A DNA stretch of 64,000 bases from Geobacillus vulcani PSS1 (GCF_000733845.1 NZ_JPOI01000001.1:2543001-2607000); one strand, 5' to 3'. Shown: positions 41,502 to 49,300, counted from the stretch's first letter. The notes: generated from the letters alone by a model not told the origin. Translations and numbers: made by a program.

Positions 41502-41656
41502 CTGCCAAGGGCCGCCGGATGATTCATGTAGAGAAAACAGCCTTCTGTCCTCCATCGACAGTTTAGGGAACCGCACTCATCAAGGTTCGCGAGCGGGGAA
41601 CGCTATGGTGATGGATCTGCTAAATCGCCGACTTTTTCAATGAATAACGAATGCAG

Positions 41657-41686
41657 AAAAAAACTTCCCGGCAATACGGCGGGAAG
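41657..41686 (-). terminator. Minus-strand terminator hairpin before the nitrate transporter
   Basis: CTTCCCG and CGGGAAG form a 7 bp stem with a 9-base loop; read on the minus strand seven T residues follow. No minus-strand gene ends here, so it may stop antisense transcripts coming from the transporter gene. The surrounding 41502-41759 contains no supported gene. Confidence 0.6.
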
Positions 41687-41759
41687 CAGGTGGAGAAATC
41701 GCTTTCATTCCCATTATAGCATAAGGGAACTTCCATGCCAAGGGGGAGGTCGAGAGAAG

Positions 41760-42971
41760 ATGGTGAAGAAATCGTTTTGGCGTGTGGGGCATGCGCGGAC
41801 GCTTTTGTCGTCGTTTTTGTACTTTGATATTAGTTTCATGATTTGGAACTTGCTTGGCGCGCTTGGTGTATTTGTCGCCGAGTCGTTTGCGCTCACGCCG
41901 GCGGAAAAAGGGATGATGGTCGCCATTCCCGTGTTGGGAGGGGCGCTGCTTCGCATTCCGATGGGGCTGCTCGCCGACCGCTGGGGCGGAAAGCGGGCTG
42001 GTCTGCTCGGCATGGCGGTGACGGCTGTGCCGCTTGTGTGGGGGTGGCTGTTTGCTGACCATATGTCGGATGTGTATGCTCTTGGATTTTTGCTTGGAGT
42101 AGGTGGAGCTAGTTTCGCTGTTGCTTTGCCCCTTGCAAGCCGCTGGTATCCGAAAGAATATCAAGGGCTGGCCATGGGGATTGCTGGGGCCGGAAACAGC
42201 GGGACGGTGCTGGCAACGCTGTTTGGTCCGCGGCTGGCGGAGGCGTATGGTTGGAATGCGGTGTTTGGATTGGCGCTCGTACCGCTTGTTGTTGTCTTTC
42301 TTCTATTCGCCTGGCTGGCGCGTGAATGTCCAACAGCGGTGAAGCCCGTTTCATTGCGTGAATACGGAGCCGTCCTCCGTCGAAAAGAAGCATGGCTGTT
42401 TTGTTTCTTCTACAGCTTGTCATTCGGTGGATTTGTCGGATTGACGGGTTACTTGGGCATTTTCTTCTTTGATGAGTATGGTGTCAGCAAAATCGCGGCC
42501 GGCGATTTCGTCACCGCCGTCGTGTTTGCTGGCAGTTTGATCCGCCCGATTGGCGGTTATATCGCTGACCGGATCGGCGGAATGCGGCTTCTTTCCTTGT
42601 TGTTTGCCGTTGGAGCGGTTTTGCTTGCGTTCATCGGCACATTGCCGCCCCTTTTCATCGTGTTCGGATTGATGGTCGCTCTCTTCCTTTGTTTTGGCGC
42701 CGCGAACGGCGCGTTGTTCCAAGTTGTTCCCACATGGTTTCCGAAAGAGGTCGGCTTGTTGACGGGCATCATCGGGGCGGCCGGCGGGTTGGGAGGGTTT
42801 TTGTTGCCGAACGTGCTCGGGGCAATGAAGCAGTGGATCGGTTCTTCGGCGTATGGATTTTGGCTGTTTGCCATTGTTCTGGGGGGTGCTATGTTGACGG
42901 CGCGCCGCTTACAAACGCGGGCGGCAGAGGCTGTTCCTCTTGGAAAAGATACGGTTGAGCGCTCTGGATAA
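41760..42971 (+). CDS. narK: Nitrate/nitrite transporter, MFS (NarK/NasA type)
   Basis: A 403-residue major facilitator with about 12 membrane segments. The nitrate signature motifs appear as GVGGASFAVALPLASRWYP and GLAMGIAGAGNSGT in the first half and as GAANGALFQVVPTWFPKEVG followed by GIIGAAGGLGGFLLP in the second. RIPMGLLADRWGG is the MFS loop 2-3 motif. The ATG at 41760 follows GGGGGAGGTCGAG. Position after nasC argues for nitrate uptake for assimilation. Confidence 0.93.
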   Translation: MVKKSFWRVGHARTLLSSFLYFDISFMIWNLLGALGVFVAESFALTPAEKGMMVAIPVLGGALLRIPMGLLADRWGGKRAGLLGMAVTAVPLVWGWLFADHMSDVYALGFLLGVGGASFAVALPLASRWYPKEYQGLAMGIAGAGNSGTVLATLFGPRLAEAYGWNAVFGLALVPLVVVFLLFAWLARECPTAVKPVSLREYGAVLRRKEAWLFCFFYSLSFGGFVGLTGYLGIFFFDEYGVSKIAAGDFVTAVVFAGSLIRPIGGYIADRIGGMRLLSLLFAVGAVLLAFIGTLPPLFIVFGLMVALFLCFGAANGALFQVVPTWFPKEVGLLTGIIGAAGGLGGFLLPNVLGAMKQWIGSSAYGFWLFAIVLGGAMLTARRLQTRAAEAVPLGKDTVERSG

Positions 42972-43004
42972 TAGGAGCGGTTGCTAGAGAGGAGGAAAGA
43001 GGAA

Positions 43005-43130
43005 GTGTGTGTGCTAGGTGTTGATCGCACAACGGCTGAGTAGCTGGTGCATGCTGCCCATCAAATCTACCCGTATTCGAAAACGGTCCGCGGCAATATT
43101 GAAGGTAACGCTTTCCGTCAAAGAATAACG
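43005..43130 (+). pseudogene. OsmC/Ohr C-terminal remnant
   Basis: From 43020 one frame reads VDRTTAE, a stop, then LVHAAHQIYPYSKTVRGNIE. This matches the OsmC/Ohr C-terminal motif (LVEKAHQxCPYSxATRGNI), but the catalytic Cys is Tyr and a stop interrupts it. Only about 40 codons are recognisable, so it is a relic of a peroxide-resistance gene. Confidence 0.65.
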
Positions 43131-43138
43131 AGCATCAG

Positions 43139-43178
43139 AGAAGGTGTCCCCTAACGATGTGGTGTTGGGGCACCTTCT
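43139..43178 (+). terminator. Strong hairpin after the OsmC remnant
   Basis: AGAAGGTGTCCCC pairs with GGGGCACCTTCT with one mismatch. No clean T run follows, so it is either an old terminator or the end of a lost element. Confidence 0.4.
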
Positions 43179-43379
43179 GCTTGTGGGGCGCTCGTTCGTT
43201 TGCCAGCGGCTTAATCAGCAGAATCGTTTCTCCTGTGACATCATCCGTTATCTGTTGGCGTAAGCGTGCAGATGAAGGAGTGGGCGCTTCGTTGCAAACA
43301 GTAAACGATCTTTTGGGCGGGTGGCCGAGGAGTCGGGCAATTGTCTTCTTTGTTGCTTGGTGAGGGCAACGGACGTGAA

Positions 43380-43422
43380 CTACTCACCATTTAGCTAATG
43401 CTTGAGGTGGGAGACTTCTTTC
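43380..43422. repeat. Possible IS200/IS605-type end remnant
   Basis: CTCACCATTTAGCTAATGCT followed by TGAGGTGGGAGACTTCTTT resembles the better hairpin at 49196-49229 (TCTCCCACCT, loop with GCTAACGCTTAG, AGGTGGGAGATTCTTGGG). Such hairpins are typical of IS200/IS605-group right ends and their guide RNA scaffolds. No transposase gene is present. The interval 43180-43380 shows no gene. Confidence 0.4.
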
Positions 43423-43432
43423 CGAAATTACG

Positions 43433-43570
43433 TTAAAGTCGGTTTTGGAAAAAACGGAGCAGCTCCTCAGCCCGGTTTCCAACAAGTTGGATCAGCTGTT
43501 CAAACATGGCATCGCGTTGCAGATCGAGCTCAATGATGCGTTTCGCCAGCTCGAGCGCTTTTTCGTTCAT
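43433..43570 (-). CDS. Small protein next to tnrA (45 residues)
   Basis: A minus-strand frame with an exact AAAGGAGGCC ribosome binding site. The product starts MNEKALELAKRIIELDLQRD and ends LLRFFQNRL; it is nearly all helical and acidic-basic amphipathic. Its start overlaps the end of the FbpA-like gene by about 40 bases. In B. subtilis, two small genes (ykzB, ykoL) lie divergent from tnrA and respond to TnrA; this pair may be the counterpart. Function unknown. Confidence 0.6.
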   Translation of the reverse strand: MNEKALELAKRIIELDLQRDAMFEQLIQLVGNRAEELLRFFQNRL

Positions 43571-43745
43571 GGAACTGGCCTCCTTTCATGGTCCAGATTG
43601 GTCTGAATCGTTCGTATTCGCGGCGCAATTCCGCTATCGTCCAGTGTTCCAGCTGTGCTGGATCATCGGTCAAACCCACTCGCAGCAGTTGGTTAATATA
43701 AAACTGTTTTTGTTGTTTTACTGCCTGTTGCATCCATTTCCCCAT
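43530..43745 (-). CDS. FbpA-like small basic protein
   Basis: A 71-residue minus-strand protein. The segment MQQAVKQQKQFYINQLLRVG followed by WTIAELRREYERF matches the pattern of the Fur-regulated basic protein A family (helix, Lys-rich turn, then LxELxxEY). GGGAGGGAG precedes the ATG. It is divergent from tnrA, and a perfect GlnR/TnrA box lies 49 bases upstream of its inferred start, so nitrogen control is more likely here than iron control. Confidence 0.65.
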   Translation of the reverse strand: MGKWMQQAVKQQKQFYINQLLRVGLTDDPAQLEHWTIAELRREYERFRPIWTMKGGQFHERKSARAGETHH

Positions 43746-43806
43746 GTCGCTCCCTCCCTGTTTTTACCTTTACGATACCACCTTTTTCTTTAGTGTACAG
43801 CGAATG

Positions 43807-43823
43807 TGTTAAGCTCATTTACA
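43807..43823 (-). promoter_or_regulatory. GlnR/TnrA box for the small-gene promoter
   Basis: TGTTAAGCTCATTTACA fits TGTNA-N7-TNACA. On the minus strand a weak -10 TATCGT at 43772-43777 puts the start near 43766, 49 bases from the box centre. Confidence 0.65.
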
Positions 43824-43839
43824 GGAAATTTAAAAAATA

Positions 43840-43856
43840 TGTTAATTTTATTTACA
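43840..43856 (+). promoter_or_regulatory. GlnR/TnrA box for tnrA
   Basis: TGTTAATTTTATTTACA fits TGTNA-N7-TNACA. The tnrA -10 TATAAT at 43885-43890 predicts a start near 43897, 49 bases from the box centre, the activating position for TnrA. Confidence 0.75.
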
Positions 43857-43892
43857 AAAGTTAACGAGGTGCCATGATTTTTTGTATAATTG

Positions 43893-43909
43893 TGTTAGAA
43901 AATGTAACG
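43893..43909 (+). promoter_or_regulatory. Third GlnR/TnrA-like box over the tnrA start
   Basis: TGTTAGAAAATGTAACG matches the box with one mismatch at the last base. It covers the inferred tnrA transcription start, so binding there would repress. Confidence 0.55.
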
Positions 43910-43925
43910 TATAGAGGTGAGGAAA

Positions 43926-44231
43926 ATGACTGCTCATCCACAAGAGGATCATTACAAATATAAAAAAGTTATTTCGATCGGTGTCGTCAGCGAACTGACC
44001 GGGCTGTCGCAGCGGCAAATTCGTTATTACGAGGAACGGAAGCTGGTGTTCCCTGACCGTTCCAAAGGAACTCGCAAATATTCATTCGCCGATGTGGAGC
44101 AGTTGATGAAAATTGCCAATCAACGCGAGGAAGGTGTATCGACTTGGGAAATCCGTCAAGAGATGACGAAAGAGCTGCGCGAGCGGATGTTAAAAGGGCA
44201 AATGAACGCGCATTTTCGGAGGCGTTCCTAG
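43926..44231 (+). CDS. tnrA: Nitrogen regulator TnrA (MerR/GlnR family)
   Basis: A 101-residue MerR-family regulator. [20 protein letters not shown] is the winged helix, with the wing [20 protein letters not shown] and the family [11 protein letters not shown] helix. The C-terminal tail [20 protein letters not shown] matches the short TnrA glutamine-synthetase binding helix better than the longer GlnR tail. It activates nitrogen-scavenging genes when nitrogen is poor and should control nirB-nirD-nasC next to it. The start at 43926 follows AGAGGTGAGG. Confidence 0.88.
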   Translation: MTAHPQEDHYKYKKVISIGVVSELTGLSQRQIRYYEERKLVFPDRSKGTRKYSFADVEQLMKIANQREEGVSTWEIRQEMTKELRERMLKGQMNAHFRRRS

Positions 44232-44362
44232 GGGTGCGGACAGATTCGAATTTTGGACGCATCCCCTGCTTGGAAGCAGAGCATGCGGAAAACCGCCTGG
44301 CCGTGTGCCAACAGGATGTAAACACAGCGGCGTTTGTCCAATAATAAGAGCATAGTTGCTTG

Positions 44363-44393
44363 GCGCGCACAGAGATTCGTGCGCGCTTTTTTT
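44363..44393 (+). terminator. Terminator of tnrA
   Basis: GCGCGCAC and GTGCGCGC form a perfect 8 bp stem with an 8-base loop and seven following T residues. Confidence 0.93.
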
Positions 44394-44442
44394 GTTGCAG
44401 GATCAAAAGGTTGGTTTAAAAATATTAATCTTTTTTGTTAAA

Positions 44443-44495
44443 TGACTAGACAAATAAAATTAAATGTATATAATTTAAATTGAAAACGATATCAT
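44443..44495 (+). promoter_or_regulatory. Promoter, GntR-type operator and cre of the cellobiose PTS operon
   Basis: -35 TAGACA (44447-44452), 16-base spacer, -10 TATAAT (44469-44474). The near-palindrome TGACTAGACA at 44443-44452 covers the -35 and is a candidate site for the GntR regulator at 48.1 kb. A cre-like TGAAAACGATATCA at 44481-44494 lies at the predicted start. Confidence 0.65.
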
Positions 44496-44529
44496 TTGTT
44501 TTACTCAATGCAAAGAGGAGGAATGAACC

Positions 44530-44841
44530 ATGAAACGGATTTTATTGGCGTGCAGTTCTGGAATGTCGACAAGCTTGCTAGTGACGAAAATGCAGGAGTA
44601 TGCCAAATCCGTCGGTGAGGAGGCAGAGATTTGGGCGGTCGGTCAAGATCAGGCAAAAAAAGAGATGGCCAAAGCCGATGTCGTCCTTATTGGTCCACAA
44701 ATGAGCTTTTTGAAAGGGGAATTGCAAAAAGAAGCGCAAAAATACGGCATTCCAGTCGATGTCATTGACATGGTGGCTTATGGGATGGCGGATGGCAAAA
44801 AAGTGTATGAGCAGGCATTAAAATTGATGGGGGACAAGTAA
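44530..44841 (+). CDS. celA: PTS lactose/cellobiose-family IIB component
   Basis: A 103-residue IIB domain that carries phosphate on Cys8 in ILLACSSGMSTSLL. VVLIGPQMSFLKGEL and VDVIDMVAYGMADGKKV are usual for the cellobiose-type IIB fold. AGAGGAGGAATG precedes the ATG. First gene of a four-gene unit with IIA, IIC and a phospho-beta-glucosidase; two bases separate it from celC. Confidence 0.95.
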   Translation: MKRILLACSSGMSTSLLVTKMQEYAKSVGEEAEIWAVGQDQAKKEMAKADVVLIGPQMSFLKGELQKEAQKYGIPVDVIDMVAYGMADGKKVYEQALKLMGDK

Positions 44842-44842
44842 G

Positions 44843-45175
44843 ATGGAAAAAATCGATGTCAATCAACTCACCAATGAACAAGTCGCTTTCCAGTTGATTT
44901 TGCATAGCGGCAATGCCCGCAGCAAAATCGTCCAAGCCATCCGTGAATACCGGACCGGACAGGTCGGAGAAGCGGAGCGGCTGATTCAAGAAGCAGAGCA
45001 AGACTTAAGCATCGCCCATGATGTCCATTTCCAACTTATTCAAAAAGAGGCCAGCGGCGAGCAAACAAATATTACGTTGCTTCTCATGCATGCCGAAGAT
45101 CACGTCATGTCGACGCTGGCGATGAAAGAAGTTGTCAAAGAAATGCTCGCACTGTTGAAGGAACGAAACGTATAA
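44843..45175 (+). CDS. celC: PTS lactose/cellobiose-family IIA component
   Basis: A 110-residue helical IIA protein. Phosphorylation is expected at H83 in LLMHAEDHVMS; AFQLILHSGNARSKI near the N-terminus is the other family motif. It forms a trimer in relatives and passes phosphate from HPr to IIB. It starts two bases after the celA stop, and AAGATG spacing suggests coupling. Confidence 0.95.
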   Translation: MEKIDVNQLTNEQVAFQLILHSGNARSKIVQAIREYRTGQVGEAERLIQEAEQDLSIAHDVHFQLIQKEASGEQTNITLLLMHAEDHVMSTLAMKEVVKEMLALLKERNV

Positions 45176-45190
45176 AAGGAGGATGGCAGC

Positions 45191-46510
45191 ATGAACCAAG
45201 CATTATTCGAAAAATTAAGCAAAGTTCTCGTTCCGATCGCTGGAAAGTTGAACAATAGCCGTTATTTGCAAGTGTTGCGCGATGCGTTTATGTTGGCGTT
45301 TCCGTTGACGATTTTCGGTTCAATCGCGGTCGTCATCGCCAACTTGCCGTTTTTGGACAAGGTGATGAGTGAAAACAGCCTCAATGCGCTTAAAGAGATG
45401 CTCGGTGTTGCCCCAAATGCAACAATGGGTGTAATGACGATTTTCGTCGTGTTTGGTATTGGCTATTATTTGTCGAAAAGTTATGAAGTCGAAGGGGTTT
45501 TTGGCGGTGCGATCGCGTTAGCTTCTTTTCTCTTGTTGACGCCATTCGTTTTGCAGGTTGAGGGGAAAGAAGCTGTGCAAGGAGTCATCCCGCTCGACCG
45601 CCTAGGAGCGAAAGGGATGTTTCTTGGCATGGTTACCGCATTTACTGCTGGTGAAATTTACCGGAAGGTTGTGCAAAAAAATATTACAATCAAAATGCCA
45701 GCCGGGGTGCCGCCGGCGGTTGCGAAGTCGTTTGCCGCGTTGATTCCAGCCGTGGTCACCCTGACCTTCTTCCTCGTCGTCAATATCATTGTAACACAAA
45801 TTTTTAAGACAAACATGCATGATGTCATTTACAATGCAGTGCAAGCACCGCTTGTCGGGCTGGGAAGCGGCATTATTCCAACGCTGATCGCGATTTTTGT
45901 CACGCAAATTTTGTGGTTTTTCGGGCTACACGGGCAAATCATCATTAACTCGGTGATGGATCCGATTTGGAACACACTGTCGCTCGAAAACTTAAATGCG
46001 TATACAAAAGCGGGGGAAGTTCCGCATGTCGTCAGCAAACAGTTTATTGAAATTTACACGGTCGGCATGGGCGGAACGGGAATGACGCTTGCTGTCATTT
46101 TCGCCATCTTGCTCTTTATGAAGAGCAAGCAAATGAAGCAGGTGGCTAAGCTCGGGCTCGGACCCGGAATCTTTAACGTCAATGAACCGATTATTTTCGG
46201 TTTGCCGGTCGTGATGAATCCGCTCGTCATCGTCCCGTGGATTTTGGCGCCGATGGTCGTCACGTTGGTGACCTATTTGGCAATGTCCTCAGGCCTTGTA
46301 CCGCCGCCTAACGGCGTAGCGGTGCCATGGACGGTGCCGATTTTCATCAACGGCATTATGGCGACGAACTCGCTGGCCGGCGGATTGCTGCAAGTGGTCA
46401 ATTTCCTGATTGTGCTTGTCATTTGGTTTCCATTCTTAAAGTTCATTGACCGGATGAACTTGCAAAAAGAGCGGGAAGAGGGGCAAGACGCTGCGAAAAG
46501 TGCATCATAA
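45191..46510 (+). CDS. celB: PTS lactose/cellobiose-family IIC permease
   Basis: A 439-residue membrane permease with about ten hydrophobic segments. Family blocks include RDAFMLAFPLTIFGSI, the substrate region ILWFFGLHGQIIINSVMDPIW and GIFNVNEPIIFGLPVVMNP. It imports and phosphorylates cellobiose or a related beta-glucoside with celA and celC. AAAGGAGGATGG precedes the ATG. Confidence 0.95.
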   Translation: MNQALFEKLSKVLVPIAGKLNNSRYLQVLRDAFMLAFPLTIFGSIAVVIANLPFLDKVMSENSLNALKEMLGVAPNATMGVMTIFVVFGIGYYLSKSYEVEGVFGGAIALASFLLLTPFVLQVEGKEAVQGVIPLDRLGAKGMFLGMVTAFTAGEIYRKVVQKNITIKMPAGVPPAVAKSFAALIPAVVTLTFFLVVNIIVTQIFKTNMHDVIYNAVQAPLVGLGSGIIPTLIAIFVTQILWFFGLHGQIIINSVMDPIWNTLSLENLNAYTKAGEVPHVVSKQFIEIYTVGMGGTGMTLAVIFAILLFMKSKQMKQVAKLGLGPGIFNVNEPIIFGLPVVMNPLVIVPWILAPMVVTLVTYLAMSSGLVPPPNGVAVPWTVPIFINGIMATNSLAGGLLQVVNFLIVLVIWFPFLKFIDRMNLQKEREEGQDAAKSAS

Positions 46511-46536
46511 CGATACAGCAAATGAGGTGAATCGCG

Positions 46537-47949
46537 ATGGAACAACGATCAAAGCAACCAATCACCTATCGCTTTCCTGCCGGATTTTGGTGGGGAAGTG
46601 CGACATCCGCGACGCAAATCGAAGGAGCGGCAAACGAAGGGGGGAAAGGGAAGAACATTTGGGATCATTGGTATGAACAAGAGCCTCACCGCTTTTTTCA
46701 AGGCGTCGGCCCGGAGGTGGCATCTGATTTTTATCATCGCTACAAAGAGGACATTGCGTTAATGAAGGAGATCGGCCATAATTCATTCCGGTTTTCAATT
46801 TCATGGTCGCGTTTGATTCCAGATGGGGTTGGTGAGGTCAACCCGGAGGCGGTGCGGTTTTACAATGCGGTCATCGATGAATTGCTGGCGAACGGGATTG
46901 AACCGTTTGTGAATTTATACCATTTTGATATGCCGCTGGTGATGCAAACCATTGGAGGATGGGAAAATCGTGAAGTGGTCGATGCTTATGCCCGCTATGC
47001 TAGCCTTTGTTTTCAACTGTTTGGCGATCGGGTGAAAACATGGTTTACGCACAATGAGCCGATTGTTCCTGTAGAAGGCGGGTATTTGTACGATTTCCAC
47101 TATCCGAATGTGGTTGACTTCCGCCGTGCCGTGCAGGTGGCTTACCATACGATGATTGCCCATGCCAAAGCGGTTGCCGCCTTCCGCAGGGCGGCGATAC
47201 CGGATGGAAAGATCGGCATCATTTTGAATTTAACGCCATCTTATCCGCGCAGCCAACATCCGGCTGATGTGAAAGCGGCGCATATCGCTGATTTGTTGTT
47301 TAACCGCAGTTTCTTGGATCCTGCGGTAAAAGGAGAATACCCGCAAGATTTAATCGAGCTGTTGGCTGAATACGGCTTTTTGCCCGTGACGAAAGCTAAC
47401 GATCGCGAACTTATCAAAGAAAATACGATCGATTTGCTTGGCATCAACTACTATCAACCGCGCCGCGTCAAGGCGAAAGAAAATATGCCAAATCCGGACG
47501 CCCCGTTTTTGCCTGAACGGTTTTTCGATTACTATGCCATGCCGGGGCGGAAAATGAACCCGTATCGTGGTTGGGAAATTTATGAAAAAGGCATTTATGA
47601 TATTTTAATCAATATCAAGGAAAACTATGGAAACATTGAGTGCTTTATTTCCGAAAACGGCATGGGCGTTGAAGGAGAAGAACGGTTCCGTGATGAAAGC
47701 GGCATGATTCATGACGACTACCGGATTGAATTCATTCGCGAGCATTTAAAATGGGTGCATCGCGCGATTGAAGAAGGAGTCAATGTGAAAGGCTACCATC
47801 TTTGGACGTTTATGGACAATTGGTCGTGGACCAATGCCTATAAAAATCGGTATGGGCTCGTGGCAGTCGACTTGGAGAACGGTTTGAAACGAACGATTAA
47901 AAAAAGCGGTTATTGGTTTAAATCGTTGGCAGAAAACAACGGATTTTAA
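46537..47949 (+). CDS. 6-phospho-beta-glucosidase, GH1
   Basis: A 470-residue GH1 enzyme. E174 in WFTHNEP is the acid/base and the Glu of CFISENGMGVEG (near residue 370) is the nucleophile. The C-terminal WSWTNAYKNRYGLVAVDLENG region with Ser/Lys/Tyr positions for phosphate binding supports a 6-phospho substrate. It should cleave the product of the upstream PTS. AATGAGGTGAATC precedes the ATG. A hairpin with GCTTTTTG follows the gene. Confidence 0.92.
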   Translation: MEQRSKQPITYRFPAGFWWGSATSATQIEGAANEGGKGKNIWDHWYEQEPHRFFQGVGPEVASDFYHRYKEDIALMKEIGHNSFRFSISWSRLIPDGVGEVNPEAVRFYNAVIDELLANGIEPFVNLYHFDMPLVMQTIGGWENREVVDAYARYASLCFQLFGDRVKTWFTHNEPIVPVEGGYLYDFHYPNVVDFRRAVQVAYHTMIAHAKAVAAFRRAAIPDGKIGIILNLTPSYPRSQHPADVKAAHIADLLFNRSFLDPAVKGEYPQDLIELLAEYGFLPVTKANDRELIKENTIDLLGINYYQPRRVKAKENMPNPDAPFLPERFFDYYAMPGRKMNPYRGWEIYEKGIYDILINIKENYGNIECFISENGMGVEGEERFRDESGMIHDDYRIEFIREHLKWVHRAIEEGVNVKGYHLWTFMDNWSWTNAYKNRYGLVAVDLENGLKRTIKKSGYWFKSLAENNGF

Positions 47950-47961
47950 ACGGAAAGCAAG

Positions 47962-47990
47962 GCGTCCTGGGCAGCGGGGCGCTTTTTGTC
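47962..47990 (+). terminator. Terminator of the cellobiose PTS operon
   Basis: GCGTCC pairs with GGGCGC (one G-U pair) and is followed by TTTTTG. Moderate strength. Confidence 0.55.
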
Positions 47991-48107
47991 GGTTGGGAGA
48001 ACGGAGCGGCAAAGCAAAAGCGGTGAAGGAGAAAGCCGCATTGGCTATTGTGCAAACAGATGATTGTTCGTACAATGAAAATAGGACAATGACGAGGGAT
48101 GAAAACG

Positions 48108-48821
48108 ATGCCAAAATATGAGCAAATTTCTAACGAAATACGCAGACGAATTAAAGAGGGAGTGTATTCCCTAGACGAGCCGATTCCTGATGAAATCTCG
48201 CTCGCTGAGGAGTTTGGCTGCAGCCGGATGACCGTGAAACGGGCGCTTGATCTGCTTGTGTCCGAAGGGCTGTTGTATCGAAAGCGCGGCCATGGCACGT
48301 TTATTGTGAAATCCGCGATGCTTGACGGACTCGTTAACGTCGTCAGCAACGAGACACTCGGTTTGACAGGTGTACTGAAAGGACGCGAGGTAACAAGCAA
48401 AATCATTGCGTTCGAAGTGTTGTTTCCGTCCGATGAAGTGGCGGCCCATTTATGCATCGACACGAACACGCCGGTGTACCACTTAATCCGCCTGCGCAAT
48501 GTGGATGGCGAACCGTACGTCATTGAGCGGACGTATATGCCCGTCCATTTGATCCCGGGGCTCAATGAAACGGTGCTTCATGGCTCGATTTATCGTTACA
48601 TCACTCACGAACTCGGCTTAACGATTGCAGGGTCGCACCGAAAGATCCGCGCAGATAAACCGAATGAGCTCGATCAGCAGTACTTGCAGTGCGCACCCGA
48701 CGATCCGGTATTGGAATTGGAACAGGTTGGTTTTTTGAACAATGGAGAGCCCTTTGAATACTCCTTTTCCCGTCATCGGTACGACAAATTTGTCTTCGTC
48801 ACCGTCAGCACCCGCCGCTAA
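48108..48821 (+). CDS. GntR/HutC-type regulator of the PTS operon
   Basis: A 237-residue regulator: winged helix in the first 70 residues (SLAEEFGCSRMTVKRALDLL) and a C-terminal UTRA sugar-sensing domain (VYHLIRLRNVDGEPYVIERT, PFEYSFSRHRYDKFVF). ATG 48108 has GAGGG nine bases upstream; ATG 48099 overlaps that site. It lies after the PTS/GH1 genes and is expected to release their promoter when a phosphorylated beta-glucoside is present. Confidence 0.88.
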   Translation: MPKYEQISNEIRRRIKEGVYSLDEPIPDEISLAEEFGCSRMTVKRALDLLVSEGLLYRKRGHGTFIVKSAMLDGLVNVVSNETLGLTGVLKGREVTSKIIAFEVLFPSDEVAAHLCIDTNTPVYHLIRLRNVDGEPYVIERTYMPVHLIPGLNETVLHGSIYRYITHELGLTIAGSHRKIRADKPNELDQQYLQCAPDDPVLELEQVGFLNNGEPFEYSFSRHRYDKFVFVTVSTRR

Positions 48822-48824
48822 ACG

Positions 48825-48862
48825 GCGCCTGCCTTTGCGATCACATGAGGCAGGCGCGTTTT
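48825..48862 (+). terminator. Terminator of the GntR regulator gene
   Basis: GCGCCTGCCT and AGGCAGGCGC form a perfect 10 bp stem, followed by GTTTTG. Confidence 0.85.
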
Positions 48863-48897
48863 GTTTGCTGTTCAGGGCTGTTCTTTCCGTCTTTCTT

Positions 48898-49037
48898 CTA
48901 GGAGGCTGGTGATTTAATCGTGAATACGGCTTTACCATTTCATTTCTCAATTAGAAAAACCTTGTTGCATCGATCCTGCTTTTCGCCCATTCCCCCCATT
49001 GAGTAAGGGAATCAGCCGTTTTTCACCGCCCTCCTAG
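48898..49037 (+). repeat. Dispersed inverted-end repeat, copy F
   Basis: A 140 bp element, ends CTAGGAGGCTGGTGATTTA and GTTTTTCACCGCCCTCCTAG. Interior nearly the same as copy E (AGAAAAACCTTGTTGCATCG) and in the same orientation. It shares the last CTAG with copy G. Confidence 0.88.
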
Positions 49038-49172
49038 AAGGCCGGTGATTTAAGGGGAAATACTGCTCTCCAACAGTGTTTCTCAAATTGAAAAACCTTG
49101 TAACGTCATCATTTCATTCCTTGTAATTTCCCACAAATCGAGCGAATCTGTTGTTTTTCACCAGCCTTCTAG
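49034..49172 (+). repeat. Dispersed inverted-end repeat, copy G
   Basis: A 139 bp element, ends CTAGAAGGCCGGTGATTTAA and GTTTTTCACCAGCCTTCTAG. Interior matches the reverse complement of copy C at 15713-15853. With copy F it forms a head-to-tail pair of two sequence types. Confidence 0.88.
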
Positions 49173-49195
49173 AGAGTTGGTGGTTTATTGAACGC

Positions 49196-49229
49196 TCTCC
49201 CACCTACGCTAACGCTTAGAGGTGGGAGA
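49196..49229. repeat. IS200/IS605-type hairpin remnant
   Basis: TCTCCCACCT and AGGTGGGAGA form a perfect 10 bp stem around a 14-base loop, followed by TTCTTGGGAACACCCG. Similar structures mark right ends of IS200/IS605-group elements. No tnpA or tnpB remains. It lies directly beside repeat copy G. Confidence 0.45.
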
Positions 49230-49300
49230 TTCTTGGGAACACCCGCCCCACGGCAGGCTATGAACCAAGCCATCCCCGTGCGTCCCACGGTTCGACTGCC

